A DNA stretch of 64,000 nt from assembly GCF_000621845.1 (NCBI RefSeq), contig NZ_JHXF01000013.1, positions 1 to 64,000 of the forward strand, in the 5' to 3' direction. The DNA comes from Ruminococcus flavefaciens MA2007 (lineage in GTDB: Bacteria; Bacillota; Clostridia; Oscillospirales; Ruminococcaceae). Of the stretch, positions 22,793 through 31,321 are shown piece by piece. The first letter of the stretch is position 1, and every line of letters begins with the position of its first letter. The translations under genes were made by a program, and so were the position numbers. The notes under the pieces were generated by a model that had not been told where the DNA came from, ran no database searches, and saw nothing but the letters and a program-made list of their open reading frames with translations.

Positions 22793-24694
22793 ATGAAAAG
22801 ATTACTAACTATATCAGCAGTTCTGGCAATGGCGGTATCATTATGTGCCTGCGGCTCTGAGAGCAGCAGTTCTGACTCTGTTAAAACAGAGGCAACGACT
22901 GTAGCCGAAAAGCTTTCGCCTGCGGATCAGCTTCTTGAAGATGTAAAGGGCACTTATGACGAGCTTTTTACTGTTATCTGCGATCCAAAATACGATCAGG
23001 TATGGCTCGATAACTGCGGAAAATTCGTAGGCAAGGATATGGCTGAAAGTACAGCTGAAATGCTGAAAAAATCCTGTACGGGTAATGTTTATGGCGAAGA
23101 AGCTATAAAAGCTTATGCAAACACTGAAAATATTCAGTTCGACTGCTTTTTCATTAACGGCGTAAAGCAGTTCGTTTTTAACGGCAGCAATATCTCAGGA
23201 CTTGATGACAGCGGCAAAAAGGTGTTCGAGCACGAATATAAATTCGTTAAGAACTTTTCTTTAGGTGGCATGATGGACGGTTATCTCTATGAGACCTCAG
23301 ATAAGGACGCAGGCGAGTTCAGATACTTTCTGATGATGCCCGATACTCCTGCTACAACATATCACATTGAATTCCGTTACGGAAGTGATATAGACGCACT
23401 TGCGGAGTACAACAAGGGCGCTTACGCATACTGGCTGGCAGCAGGTATACCTGCTGATTGTGATGAAAAGCTCATCACCGATTGTATTGCACTTTTCGCC
23501 GAGGAAAATCTTTCCGAAATGGCTGAACAGGAAAGCGGTGATAAGATTGAAATAGGAACTGCCGAGGAGCTCACAGCCTTTGCAAAGAGCGTCTCTGACG
23601 GTTCAAAGGACGGATATGCAGGGAAAACTGTTGTACTTACCAATGATATCGACTGCACTGATATTGAATGGACTCCTATCGGCACAATGAATCTTGAGAA
23701 CATGGAAGATCATTCCTGTATGTTTCAGGGCGTGTTCGACGGTCAGGGACACAAGATATCAAACGTAACATATACAACTGATACTCCTGTTTGCGGTGCA
23801 GGCATAATCGGTATGAATCTTGGCGAAGTAAAGAATCTTACTGCCGAAAATATCAATATCAAATGCACTGATACTTTTTCAATGGCTGTTGGCGCCGTTG
23901 TAGGCTACAATATGGGTGAAATACACGATGTTGTCCTTACAGGCGAAAATGAAATTGCAGGTGTAAATGCTGTAGGCGGTATTGCAGGCGGTTCTACAAA
24001 GCACGTTCACGACTGTAAGGTGGACGGCACTACGGTAAAAGTCCTCGGCGATAATGATTTCTCATCAGGCAGGATAATCCAGTGTGATGTTGCGGAGTGC
24101 GGCGGTCTTATCATAGGAGGAAGCTTCGGCGGTACCATGGAAAACTGTACAGCAAAGGGAAAGATCGTTGCAGAGGGCAATGAACCAGTAGGTCTTGGCG
24201 GCATTGCAGGCTGCCTTGAAATGATGGACAGTGTCAGCGATTGTACGGCAGATGTTGAGATAATCTCAGCAAAGGGCGGTCACGCTATCGGCGGTCTCTG
24301 CGGATACAGCGGAACACATTCAAAAGGTGATGTAGCCCTTAAAACTGAGGGTATTGAAACCCATGAATATCCCGGTATTATCAAAAACTGTAAGGTCACT
24401 GTGAAAATGAACGTGCCAAATGCAACTCATGTTGGAGGACTTATCGGTACTGGACTTTATTATTACGGAGAAGAAACTGCTTTCAAGATAATTGACTGCT
24501 CTGTGAATGGTGAAATAGTAGGTGCAGTAACTCCCGGCGCAGTTGCAGGCCGTGCTGAGAACAGCGTTATCGAAAGCTGTGAGGCAAGTATTACATATGA
24601 TGGTTCCGAACTTACAGATAAAATAGGAAAGACCGATAAGATGTACGAAAGTGCCGATCAGGGAGAGAATGAGGAAGAAAAATCAGCAGCCTGA
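22793..24694 (+). CDS. Lipoprotein with ZinT-like domain and GLUG-repeat domain
   Basis: 633 residues. The lipoprotein signal MKRLLTISAVLAMAVSLCAC places the acylated Cys at about 20, so it is anchored outside the membrane. Residues 40-235 resemble the ZinT/YodA lipocalin-like metal-binding domain (start LEDVKGTYDELF; end ATTYHIEFRYGSD), but the usual HxH metal site is reduced to a single His. Residues 245-600 form a parallel-beta region of GLUG-type repeats (FDGQGHKISNVTY; VGGIAGGSTKHVHDC; LGGIAGCLEMMDSVSDCTA). Role: extracellular binding, possibly of metal or a metal complex, inferred. GGAG nine bases before ATG; own promoter and terminator. An ABC/ECF cluster follows. Confidence 0.75.
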   Translation: MKRLLTISAVLAMAVSLCACGSESSSSDSVKTEATTVAEKLSPADQLLEDVKGTYDELFTVICDPKYDQVWLDNCGKFVGKDMAESTAEMLKKSCTGNVYGEEAIKAYANTENIQFDCFFINGVKQFVFNGSNISGLDDSGKKVFEHEYKFVKNFSLGGMMDGYLYETSDKDAGEFRYFLMMPDTPATTYHIEFRYGSDIDALAEYNKGAYAYWLAAGIPADCDEKLITDCIALFAEENLSEMAEQESGDKIEIGTAEELTAFAKSVSDGSKDGYAGKTVVLTNDIDCTDIEWTPIGTMNLENMEDHSCMFQGVFDGQGHKISNVTYTTDTPVCGAGIIGMNLGEVKNLTAENINIKCTDTFSMAVGAVVGYNMGEIHDVVLTGENEIAGVNAVGGIAGGSTKHVHDCKVDGTTVKVLGDNDFSSGRIIQCDVAECGGLIIGGSFGGTMENCTAKGKIVAEGNEPVGLGGIAGCLEMMDSVSDCTADVEIISAKGGHAIGGLCGYSGTHSKGDVALKTEGIETHEYPGIIKNCKVTVKMNVPNATHVGGLIGTGLYYYGEETAFKIIDCSVNGEIVGAVTPGAVAGRAENSVIESCEASITYDGSELTDKIGKTDKMYESADQGENEEEKSAA

Positions 24695-24714
24695 CCTAAA
24701 GGATATTATAAACG

Positions 24715-24750
24715 ATAAAAGAGCTTATGCGGAAGTATAAGCTCTTTTAT
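24715..24750 (+). terminator. Rho-independent terminator
   Basis: Perfect 14-bp stem ATAAAAGAGCTTAT / ATAAGCTCTTTTAT with an 8-base loop, after the lipoprotein gene. Confidence 0.85.
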
Positions 24751-24772
24751 CTGATTACGAACGGAGGAAAGC

Positions 24773-26536
24773 ATGAAAACAGAAAGCAACCCTAAAGTAA
24801 TGAAAATTCTGAACGAATATGCAGGCGGACATCGACACCTTATCACTATCGGACGTATACTTGCGGCGGTCAGTGCGTTTATGGGACTTGTTCCTTTTTA
24901 CGATCTTTGGAAGATAATCCGTATAGCTGTAAAGGGCGAGGAATTATCAAAGATCGCAAGTATAGCATGGCAGGCAGTAGGCATAACCGTGGCAGCTCTG
25001 CTTGTTTACATTGCCGCCCTGATGTGTACTCATATCGCGGCATTCCGTGTTCAGGCTAATATGAGGAGCAGACTTATGCGCCGTATCCTTACTCTGCCCC
25101 TTGGAGTATTCGACGAGGACGGAACGGGTAAAATACGCCGTACCGTCAATGAATCAACTGCCGCAACGGAGAGCTTCATTGCACACAATCTTCCCGATAA
25201 AGCTGTTGCAGCGGCTACTCCTGTGGGATTGCTGATACTTCTCGGAGCGTTCAACTGGAAACTCGGTCTTATCTGCCTTATCCCTGCACTTATCGGCTTT
25301 TGTTTTATGATGAGCATGATGGGCAAGGGAATGCAGGAGAAAATGGCAGAGTACCAAAACGCACTTGATACCATGAGCAGCGAAGCTACGGAATACGTCC
25401 GCGGAGTGCCTGTTGTAAAGGTGTTTGGTCAGTCCGTACATTCATTCCGTCGCTTCAAGGAGGCTATCGACGGCTACAGCAAGTGGGTAACTGCATATAC
25501 TTTGATGCTCCGTATGCCTATGACCATGTTTATGACCTGCATAAATGCGGTATTTGCCTTTCTTGTTCTCGGAGCTTATGTGCTTTCAAAGGGCAGCGTT
25601 ACCTCGGAAATGATACTCAACGTGATGTATTACATCATAGTAACTCCGCTTCTGACAGTTACTCTAACAAAAATAGCCTATTCGGGAGAGCAAGAAATGG
25701 TGGTCGTAGACGCACTGAAGCGCATGGATAGTATCCTCAATATACAGCCGCTTGCGGAAGCAAAAAAAGTGGAGCTGCCCAAAGATAACTCTGTGGAGCT
25801 TAAAAATGTAAGCTTCAGATACAAGGATTCTGCGGATTATGCCGTAAAGGGTTTGAATATAAAAATCGACAGCGGCGAGCACATCGCATTTGTCGGTCCT
25901 TCGGGTGGAGGAAAGACCACAACCGCGGAGCTTATCGCACGTTTCTTTGATGTTACGGAGGGCTCTGTACTCATAGGCGGCGCGGATATCCGTAATATCC
26001 CGCAGGAGGAGCTTATGAAGCAGGTATCGTTCGTTTTTCAGGACAGCCGCCTGCTGAAAGCGTCGATACTTGAAAACGTGCGTCTTGCCCGTCCCGAAGC
26101 TACAGAAGCAGAGGTAATGCAGGCTCTTGAAACAGCTCAGTGCACGGATATCATCGAAAAGCTGCCGCAGGGCATACATACGGTCATCGGTGCAAAGGGC
26201 ATATATCTCTCAGGCGGTGAGCAGCAGAGAATATCAATTGCAAGAGCTATACTGAAAAACGCTCCTATAATCATTCTTGACGAGGCTACAGCCTTTGCCG
26301 ATCCCGACAACGAGAACAAAGTGCAGGCGGCTTTCGGCGAGCTTGCAAAGGGCAGGACCGTTATCATGATAGCTCATAGGTTAAGTACAGTTGTGAACAC
26401 CAACTGCATTTATGTACTGAAAGACGGCAGCGTCTGCGAAAAGGGCTCTCACAGTAAACTCATGGAGCAAAACGGACTTTACAGGCAGATGTTTGACGAA
26501 TATAGCCGCTCTATAAACTGGAAGGTGGGTGCATGA
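24773..26536 (+). CDS. ABC transporter, fused permease-ATPase (first of a pair)
   Basis: 587 residues. Six membrane helices occupy about residues 20-300 (exporter type I fold). The ATPase domain has GPSGGGKTTTAELIARF (Walker A), LSGGEQQRISIARAI (signature) and IIILDEATAFADPDNE (Walker B). Half-transporters of this type pair up; the next gene overlaps by 4 bases and is the partner. GGAGG lies seven bases before the ATG. It begins a five-gene operon ending in a full ECF importer, an order resembling the streptococcal sia locus (SiaDE then SiaFGH). Substrate therefore possibly haem or a siderophore-like compound, inferred. Confidence 0.9.
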   Translation: MKTESNPKVMKILNEYAGGHRHLITIGRILAAVSAFMGLVPFYDLWKIIRIAVKGEELSKIASIAWQAVGITVAALLVYIAALMCTHIAAFRVQANMRSRLMRRILTLPLGVFDEDGTGKIRRTVNESTAATESFIAHNLPDKAVAAATPVGLLILLGAFNWKLGLICLIPALIGFCFMMSMMGKGMQEKMAEYQNALDTMSSEATEYVRGVPVVKVFGQSVHSFRRFKEAIDGYSKWVTAYTLMLRMPMTMFMTCINAVFAFLVLGAYVLSKGSVTSEMILNVMYYIIVTPLLTVTLTKIAYSGEQEMVVVDALKRMDSILNIQPLAEAKKVELPKDNSVELKNVSFRYKDSADYAVKGLNIKIDSGEHIAFVGPSGGGKTTTAELIARFFDVTEGSVLIGGADIRNIPQEELMKQVSFVFQDSRLLKASILENVRLARPEATEAEVMQALETAQCTDIIEKLPQGIHTVIGAKGIYLSGGEQQRISIARAILKNAPIIILDEATAFADPDNENKVQAAFGELAKGRTVIMIAHRLSTVVNTNCIYVLKDGSVCEKGSHSKLMEQNGLYRQMFDEYSRSINWKVGA

Positions 26537-28281
26537 AAGTGAAGATAATTGAAAAATTACAGCATACATTCGCCCTTTCCCGTGAGGGCGCGGCTGATAT
26601 GGTAAAAGCCTGCATCAGCGTTACGGTCACGAATATGTCCTTTATGATGACAGCGGGTGTACTGTACACGCTGATAAAGGATATGCTGAATGATAATCTT
26701 ACAAAGGAACGCATACCCTTTTATGTGATTGCCTCAATAATTGTTCTTGCACTTATCGCACTGACGAATTTTATCCAGTACAACGCTACATTTCTTTCTA
26801 CCTACAAGGAAAGCGGTATAAGAAGAACTTCTCTTGCGGAAAAGCTTAGAAAGCTGCCACTTTCCTATTTTGGCAAGAAGAATATAGCTGACCTGACAAC
26901 AACTATCATGGCGGACTGCGCTATGATCGAGACGGCTTCCAGCCACTGGATACCCGAGCTTATCGGTGCGATAATTTCAACTTCACTTGTGGGAATAAGC
27001 ATGTTCATCTTCTTTGACTGGCGCATGGTTCTGGCAAGCTTCTGGGTGATACCTGCTTCATTCCTGCTTGTATGGGCTTCGGCAGGCTATCAGAAAAGAG
27101 CTGTCAGGAAGAATAACGGCGTTAAACTGGAGCTTGCAGACGGCATACAGGAATGCCTTGAAGCTGTCCGCGACCTCCGTGCAAACAACGCACAGGACAG
27201 CTATATGGAGGGACTTGACGTCAAGATCAAAAAAGTGGAAAAAGAAGCCCTTTTCACGGAATTGAAGCTTGCGGTATGCGTAAATTCGGCAGCGATTATT
27301 CTAAAGCTTGGCATAGCGACTACTGCCCTTGTAGGTGGAGTATTGCTTGCAAAGGGAACTATCGACCTGCTGACGTTTTTCATGTTCCTCATGCTGGTAT
27401 CGAGACTTTATGATCCTATGCAGATAACTCTGCAGAATTTTGCGGCTATAATCGCAACAACGGTACAGTGCGAGCGACTTGACGAGGTGCTTTCACATGA
27501 GGTTCAGACGGGCTCCGAGCAGATGACGAACAAGGGTTATGATATCACATTCGACCACGTTTCATTTGCATACAATGACGATACGGCAGTTCTTGACGAT
27601 GTATCGTTTACTGCAAAGCAAGGCGAGGTAACAGCTTTGATAGGTCCGTCTGGAGGTGGTAAGACAACGGTTTCACGGCTTGCGGCAAGGTTCTGGGACG
27701 TTACTGGCGGAAAAATTACTCTCGGCGGCATGGATATCTCAAAAATTGATCCTGAAACGCTTTTCTCTGCCTATTCTATTGTATTTCAGGACGTTACCCT
27801 GTTCAATCAGAGCATAATGGACAATATCCGCATAGGCAGAAAGGACGCAACTGACGAGGAAGTCATGGAGGCTGCAAGACTTGCCAACTGCGAGGAGTTC
27901 GTAAGCCGCCTGCCGCAGGGCTATGATACTGTTATAGGCGAAAACGGCAGCGAGCTCTCGGGAGGAGAACGCCAGCGTATCTCCATTGCAAGGGCATTCC
28001 TCAAGGACGCTCCCATAATACTCCTTGACGAGGCTTCTGCAAGCCTTGACGTGGAGAATGAAACCGCAATACAGACAGCTCTTTCACGGCTTATCAAGGA
28101 CAAGACCGTCATGGTAATTGCTCACAGGATGAGAACAGTTTCAGGAGCAGACAAGATAGTTGTCCTGTCAGACGGCGTCGTAAAGGAGTCGGGCAAGCCG
28201 ACGGAGCTTATGCAGAAGAACGGCATATTTGCCAAAATGGTAAAAACTCAGATAGAGGATCAGAAATGGGCTTTCAGCTAA
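26533..28281 (+). CDS. ABC transporter, fused permease-ATPase (second of a pair)
   Basis: 582 residues with the same domain order: N-terminal six-helix permease, then GPSGGGKTTVSRLAARF, LSGGERQRISIARAF and IILLDEASASLDVENE. Starts with an ATGA overlap with the preceding gene, so translation is coupled and the two probably form a heterodimer. Intact catalytic motifs in both halves suggest two working ATP sites. A 39-base gap leads to the S-component gene. Confidence 0.9.
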   Translation: MKVKIIEKLQHTFALSREGAADMVKACISVTVTNMSFMMTAGVLYTLIKDMLNDNLTKERIPFYVIASIIVLALIALTNFIQYNATFLSTYKESGIRRTSLAEKLRKLPLSYFGKKNIADLTTTIMADCAMIETASSHWIPELIGAIISTSLVGISMFIFFDWRMVLASFWVIPASFLLVWASAGYQKRAVRKNNGVKLELADGIQECLEAVRDLRANNAQDSYMEGLDVKIKKVEKEALFTELKLAVCVNSAAIILKLGIATTALVGGVLLAKGTIDLLTFFMFLMLVSRLYDPMQITLQNFAAIIATTVQCERLDEVLSHEVQTGSEQMTNKGYDITFDHVSFAYNDDTAVLDDVSFTAKQGEVTALIGPSGGGKTTVSRLAARFWDVTGGKITLGGMDISKIDPETLFSAYSIVFQDVTLFNQSIMDNIRIGRKDATDEEVMEAARLANCEEFVSRLPQGYDTVIGENGSELSGGERQRISIARAFLKDAPIILLDEASASLDVENETAIQTALSRLIKDKTVMVIAHRMRTVSGADKIVVLSDGVVKESGKPTELMQKNGIFAKMVKTQIEDQKWAFS

Positions 28282-28320
28282 GCAGAAAGCAATATTTATA
28301 ATTATTCAGGAGGTTTTAAA

Positions 28321-28911
28321 ATGAACGACAAGAAACTTAAAGCAAAGGATTTTATTACAATAGGCATTTTTTCTGCACTTATTATTGCAGTTGAGTTCGC
28401 CTGCGGAATGTTGGGCTTTATTCACCCGTATATCGTCGCCGCTTATGTGGTGCTGATACCGCTGGTAGGCTCGATACCAATGATGCTGTTTTATACCAAG
28501 ATAGAGAAGTTCGGTATGCTGACTATCATGTCCGTACTAATCGCAATTGTCATGTTCGTGACAGGTATGGGCTGGCTCGGCGGACCGCTTATAATCGCAG
28601 CCGGCTTTGTTGCCGACCTGCTTGCTAAAAAGGGCAATTATAAGAGCTTCAAGCTCATCGCCATCAGTCACGGAGTATTCTGCCTGTGGATATGCGCTAA
28701 TTACTTCCCTGTCATCGTCACAGCAAAGGACTACCGCAAGAATATGCTTGAGGGAGGATATTCCGCAGAATACTGCGATAATCTGTTCAGAGCCATAAAC
28801 GGAAAGACTATCGGTGTACTGCTTATTCTCTGCTTTGTTTTCGGAGTCATCGGCGCATTTCTCGGCAAGGCAGTTGTAAAAAAACACTTTGAAAAAGCAG
28901 GAATAGTATGA
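28321..28911 (+). CDS. MptD-family ECF transporter S component
   Basis: 196 residues, about six membrane helices. It begins MNDKKLKAKDFITIGIFSAL and has the G-F-I-H-P segment near 37 and a C-terminal YSAEYCDNLFRAINGK loop before the last helix. This matches the putative MptD/Trep_Strep S-component family, which confers substrate specificity on an ECF-type importer. AGGAGG lies seven bases before the ATG. The T and ATPase genes follow immediately. Haem is the substrate reported for a streptococcal homologous system; here it is inference. Confidence 0.82.
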   Translation: MNDKKLKAKDFITIGIFSALIIAVEFACGMLGFIHPYIVAAYVVLIPLVGSIPMMLFYTKIEKFGMLTIMSVLIAIVMFVTGMGWLGGPLIIAAGFVADLLAKKGNYKSFKLIAISHGVFCLWICANYFPVIVTAKDYRKNMLEGGYSAEYCDNLFRAINGKTIGVLLILCFVFGVIGAFLGKAVVKKHFEKAGIV

Positions 28912-29612
28912 TAAAAATAAGCCTTGATCCGCGCACAAAGCTTTTTATGATATTTGCGGTATCATTTATCGTCATGGTAAATGCCATAACTCCCCTTGAA
29001 TGGAGCATACGCATTATGGTAACTCTGATACCCATACTTCTGCTGGTAACAGAAGGGAAATACGCCTCAGCCTTTCGTTTTACGGTGTTTTACGGAGCCG
29101 CTTTACTTCTGCTGAAATACTGCATATCGGAAAGTTCCACAGGCATATTCTCCGCCATACTTGTGGGTTACTGCGGAATAGTAGCCCAGTTCCTGCCTGC
29201 TATGATAACCGCATGGTATGTCATAAGGACAACAAAGATAGGCGAATTCATGTCGGCTATGCAGAAAATGCACGTTCCCGACGGGATATCAATTTCACTT
29301 GCAGTTGTTATGCGCTTCTTCCCGACCATAAAAGAGGAGTATTCTTCAATAAACGACGCTATGAAAATGCGCGGGATATCACTGGGCGGCGGAAAGGTCA
29401 CGAAGATGATAGAATACCGTATGATACCGCTGATGTTCTCATGCATAAGCATAGGCGAGGAGCTGTCTGCGGCGGCAGTAACAAGAGGTCTTGGAGCGCC
29501 CGTAAAGCGCACAAGCCCCTATGAGCTGAAAATGAAAGCGACGGACTTCATTATGATAGGGATATTTGCGGTGAGCGTTATTATTTTTATCACAGCCAAG
29601 TATTTCAGGTGA
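28908..29612 (+). CDS. ECF transporter T component
   Basis: 234 residues, four to five membrane helices. The cytoplasmic coupling region near 140-180 contains AMKMRGISLGGGK and later AAVTRGLGAPVKRT, the two Ala-Arg-Gly coupling helices typical of EcfT. It transmits ATP-driven motion from the ATPase to the S component. ATGA overlap with the S gene; six-base gap to the ATPase gene. Confidence 0.9.
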   Translation: MIKISLDPRTKLFMIFAVSFIVMVNAITPLEWSIRIMVTLIPILLLVTEGKYASAFRFTVFYGAALLLLKYCISESSTGIFSAILVGYCGIVAQFLPAMITAWYVIRTTKIGEFMSAMQKMHVPDGISISLAVVMRFFPTIKEEYSSINDAMKMRGISLGGGKVTKMIEYRMIPLMFSCISIGEELSAAAVTRGLGAPVKRTSPYELKMKATDFIMIGIFAVSVIIFITAKYFR

Positions 29613-29618
29613 TAGTAT

Positions 29619-31112
29619 ATGATAGAGATAAAAAATGTGGATTTTCAGTATAAGGGCTCGGAAGAAGCAGGGTTGCATGACGTTTCACTGAGTATTAAGG
29701 ACGGCGAGACCATTCTGCTCTGCGGTGCTTCGGGCTGCGGAAAGACTACCATAACAAGGCTTATCAACGGGCTTATTCCGCATTACTACAAAGGGGAGCT
29801 GTCGGGCAGCGTTACTGTAAGCGACAGGGATATTGCCCAAACTGAGCTTTACGACCTTGCAAGCGTGGTTGGAACTGTGTTCCAGAATCCGAGAAGTCAG
29901 TTTTTTGCAGTCGATACTGACGGTGAGATAACCTTCGGTACGGAAAATATCGGACTGCCGCCTGCGGAAATATGCCGCAGAAAGGCTGAAGTTGTAAATG
30001 AACTTGAACTTGAAGCTCTGCTTGAAAAGAGTCTTTTTGCGCTCTCAGGCGGTGAAAAACAAAAGATAGCCTGCGCCAGTGTATCTGCATTGATGCCCGA
30101 AATCATCATACTTGACGAGCCGTCTTCTAATCTCGATTGGAAAGCAATCGGCGAGCTGAAAAATGTTATCCGCAAATGGAAGGAAAACGGAAAAACTATT
30201 ATCATTTCTGAACACAGATTATGGTATCTGAAAGACCTTGTTGACCGCGTTGTTTTTCTTGAAAACGGAAAAATAGTACACGAATGGAATAAAAATGAAT
30301 TCAGTTCACTGACATCAGAGGAGCTGCAGCAATACGGCTTGCGTCCCATAAAACTGGAAGAAAAGTACATACGCGAATTCGGCGGAGAGATGTTCTCTCC
30401 AGAAAGCAGAAGCTCCGACACAACCTTTGAAAAAGCGGTCACTATACGGGATATGTACTTTACCTATAAGCCGCAGAAATATGTGCTTTTCAGAAAGAAG
30501 CTCACTGCTGAGAGTTCCGATAAATACACCATTTCCATTCCCAAACTGCGTTTGCCGCAGGGCAGCGTTACAGGCCTTATCGGAAGAAACGGCGCGGGAA
30601 AATCAACATTTCTGCGCTGTCTATGCGGACTTGAAAAAAGCTGTCCCGTAAAACTTGACATTGATAATGAAAGCATCTCTGGCAAAGGCATACTGAAAAA
30701 GTGCTACATGGTCATGCAGGACGTAAATCACCAGCTTTTCACGGACAGCGTTGAAGCGGAAGTGCTGCTGTCAATGAAAAGCGAGGATAAGGAGTATGCG
30801 GACAAACTGATAGCTGAGCTTGGCTTGGCAGGCTTCGAAAATACTCACCCGATGGCATTGTCCGGCGGACAAAAACAGCGCACGGCTATTTGCTCAGCAC
30901 TTGCCGCAAATGCTGAAATACTTCTTTTCGATGAACCTACCTCGGGACTTGACCACAGACACATGAAAATAGTCGGCGGTCTGCTGCGAAAGCTTGCAGA
31001 ACGAGGAAAAACAGTGATTGTTTCTACTCACGATCCCGAACTTATTTCATTGTGCTGTCAGTACCTGATGTGCCTTGAAAATGGACGTATCAAGTATTTC
31101 CGTAAAGTATGA
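29619..31112 (+). CDS. ECF transporter fused double ATPase
   Basis: 497 residues with two ABC domains in one chain. First: GASGCGKTTITRLINGL, FALSGGEKQKIACASV, IIILDEPSSNLDW. Second: GRNGAGKSTFLRCLCGL, MALSGGQKQRTAICSAL, ILLFDEPTSGLDH. It therefore supplies both ATP sites (EcfA and EcfA') of the importer. Last gene of the operon; a strong terminator follows. Start ATG 29619 lies six bases after the T-component stop. Confidence 0.93.
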   Translation: MIEIKNVDFQYKGSEEAGLHDVSLSIKDGETILLCGASGCGKTTITRLINGLIPHYYKGELSGSVTVSDRDIAQTELYDLASVVGTVFQNPRSQFFAVDTDGEITFGTENIGLPPAEICRRKAEVVNELELEALLEKSLFALSGGEKQKIACASVSALMPEIIILDEPSSNLDWKAIGELKNVIRKWKENGKTIIISEHRLWYLKDLVDRVVFLENGKIVHEWNKNEFSSLTSEELQQYGLRPIKLEEKYIREFGGEMFSPESRSSDTTFEKAVTIRDMYFTYKPQKYVLFRKKLTAESSDKYTISIPKLRLPQGSVTGLIGRNGAGKSTFLRCLCGLEKSCPVKLDIDNESISGKGILKKCYMVMQDVNHQLFTDSVEAEVLLSMKSEDKEYADKLIAELGLAGFENTHPMALSGGQKQRTAICSALAANAEILLFDEPTSGLDHRHMKIVGGLLRKLAERGKTVIVSTHDPELISLCCQYLMCLENGRIKYFRKV

Positions 31113-31130
31113 TAAATGAAAACCCGCCTG

Positions 31131-31155
31131 AGTTTTGAAAACTCGGACGGGCTTT
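31131..31155. terminator. Bidirectional terminator
   Basis: CCCGCCTGAGTTTT pairs with AACTCGGACGGG around GAAA, with T-runs on both sides, between convergent operons. Confidence 0.85.
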
Positions 31156-31321
31156 TCTATACTTCTGTCTGATTTCATTATTTGATACAGGTGGATCGTT
31201 GTCTATGGTCAGAAGTATCTTTATAAGAATCTAAATAAGAGTCACTTACAGTTTCAGGCTACGACGTCCCATTCTTACGCATCACCTCGTCTTTAACGCT
31301 TTCAGTAAATTTTTTCTCCTT

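Noticed and set aside
31180..31320. Possible gene end (FTESVKDEVMRKNG) with AAAGGAG upstream
   Set aside because: No start codon at usable distance and too short to support; noted as a possible remnant only.
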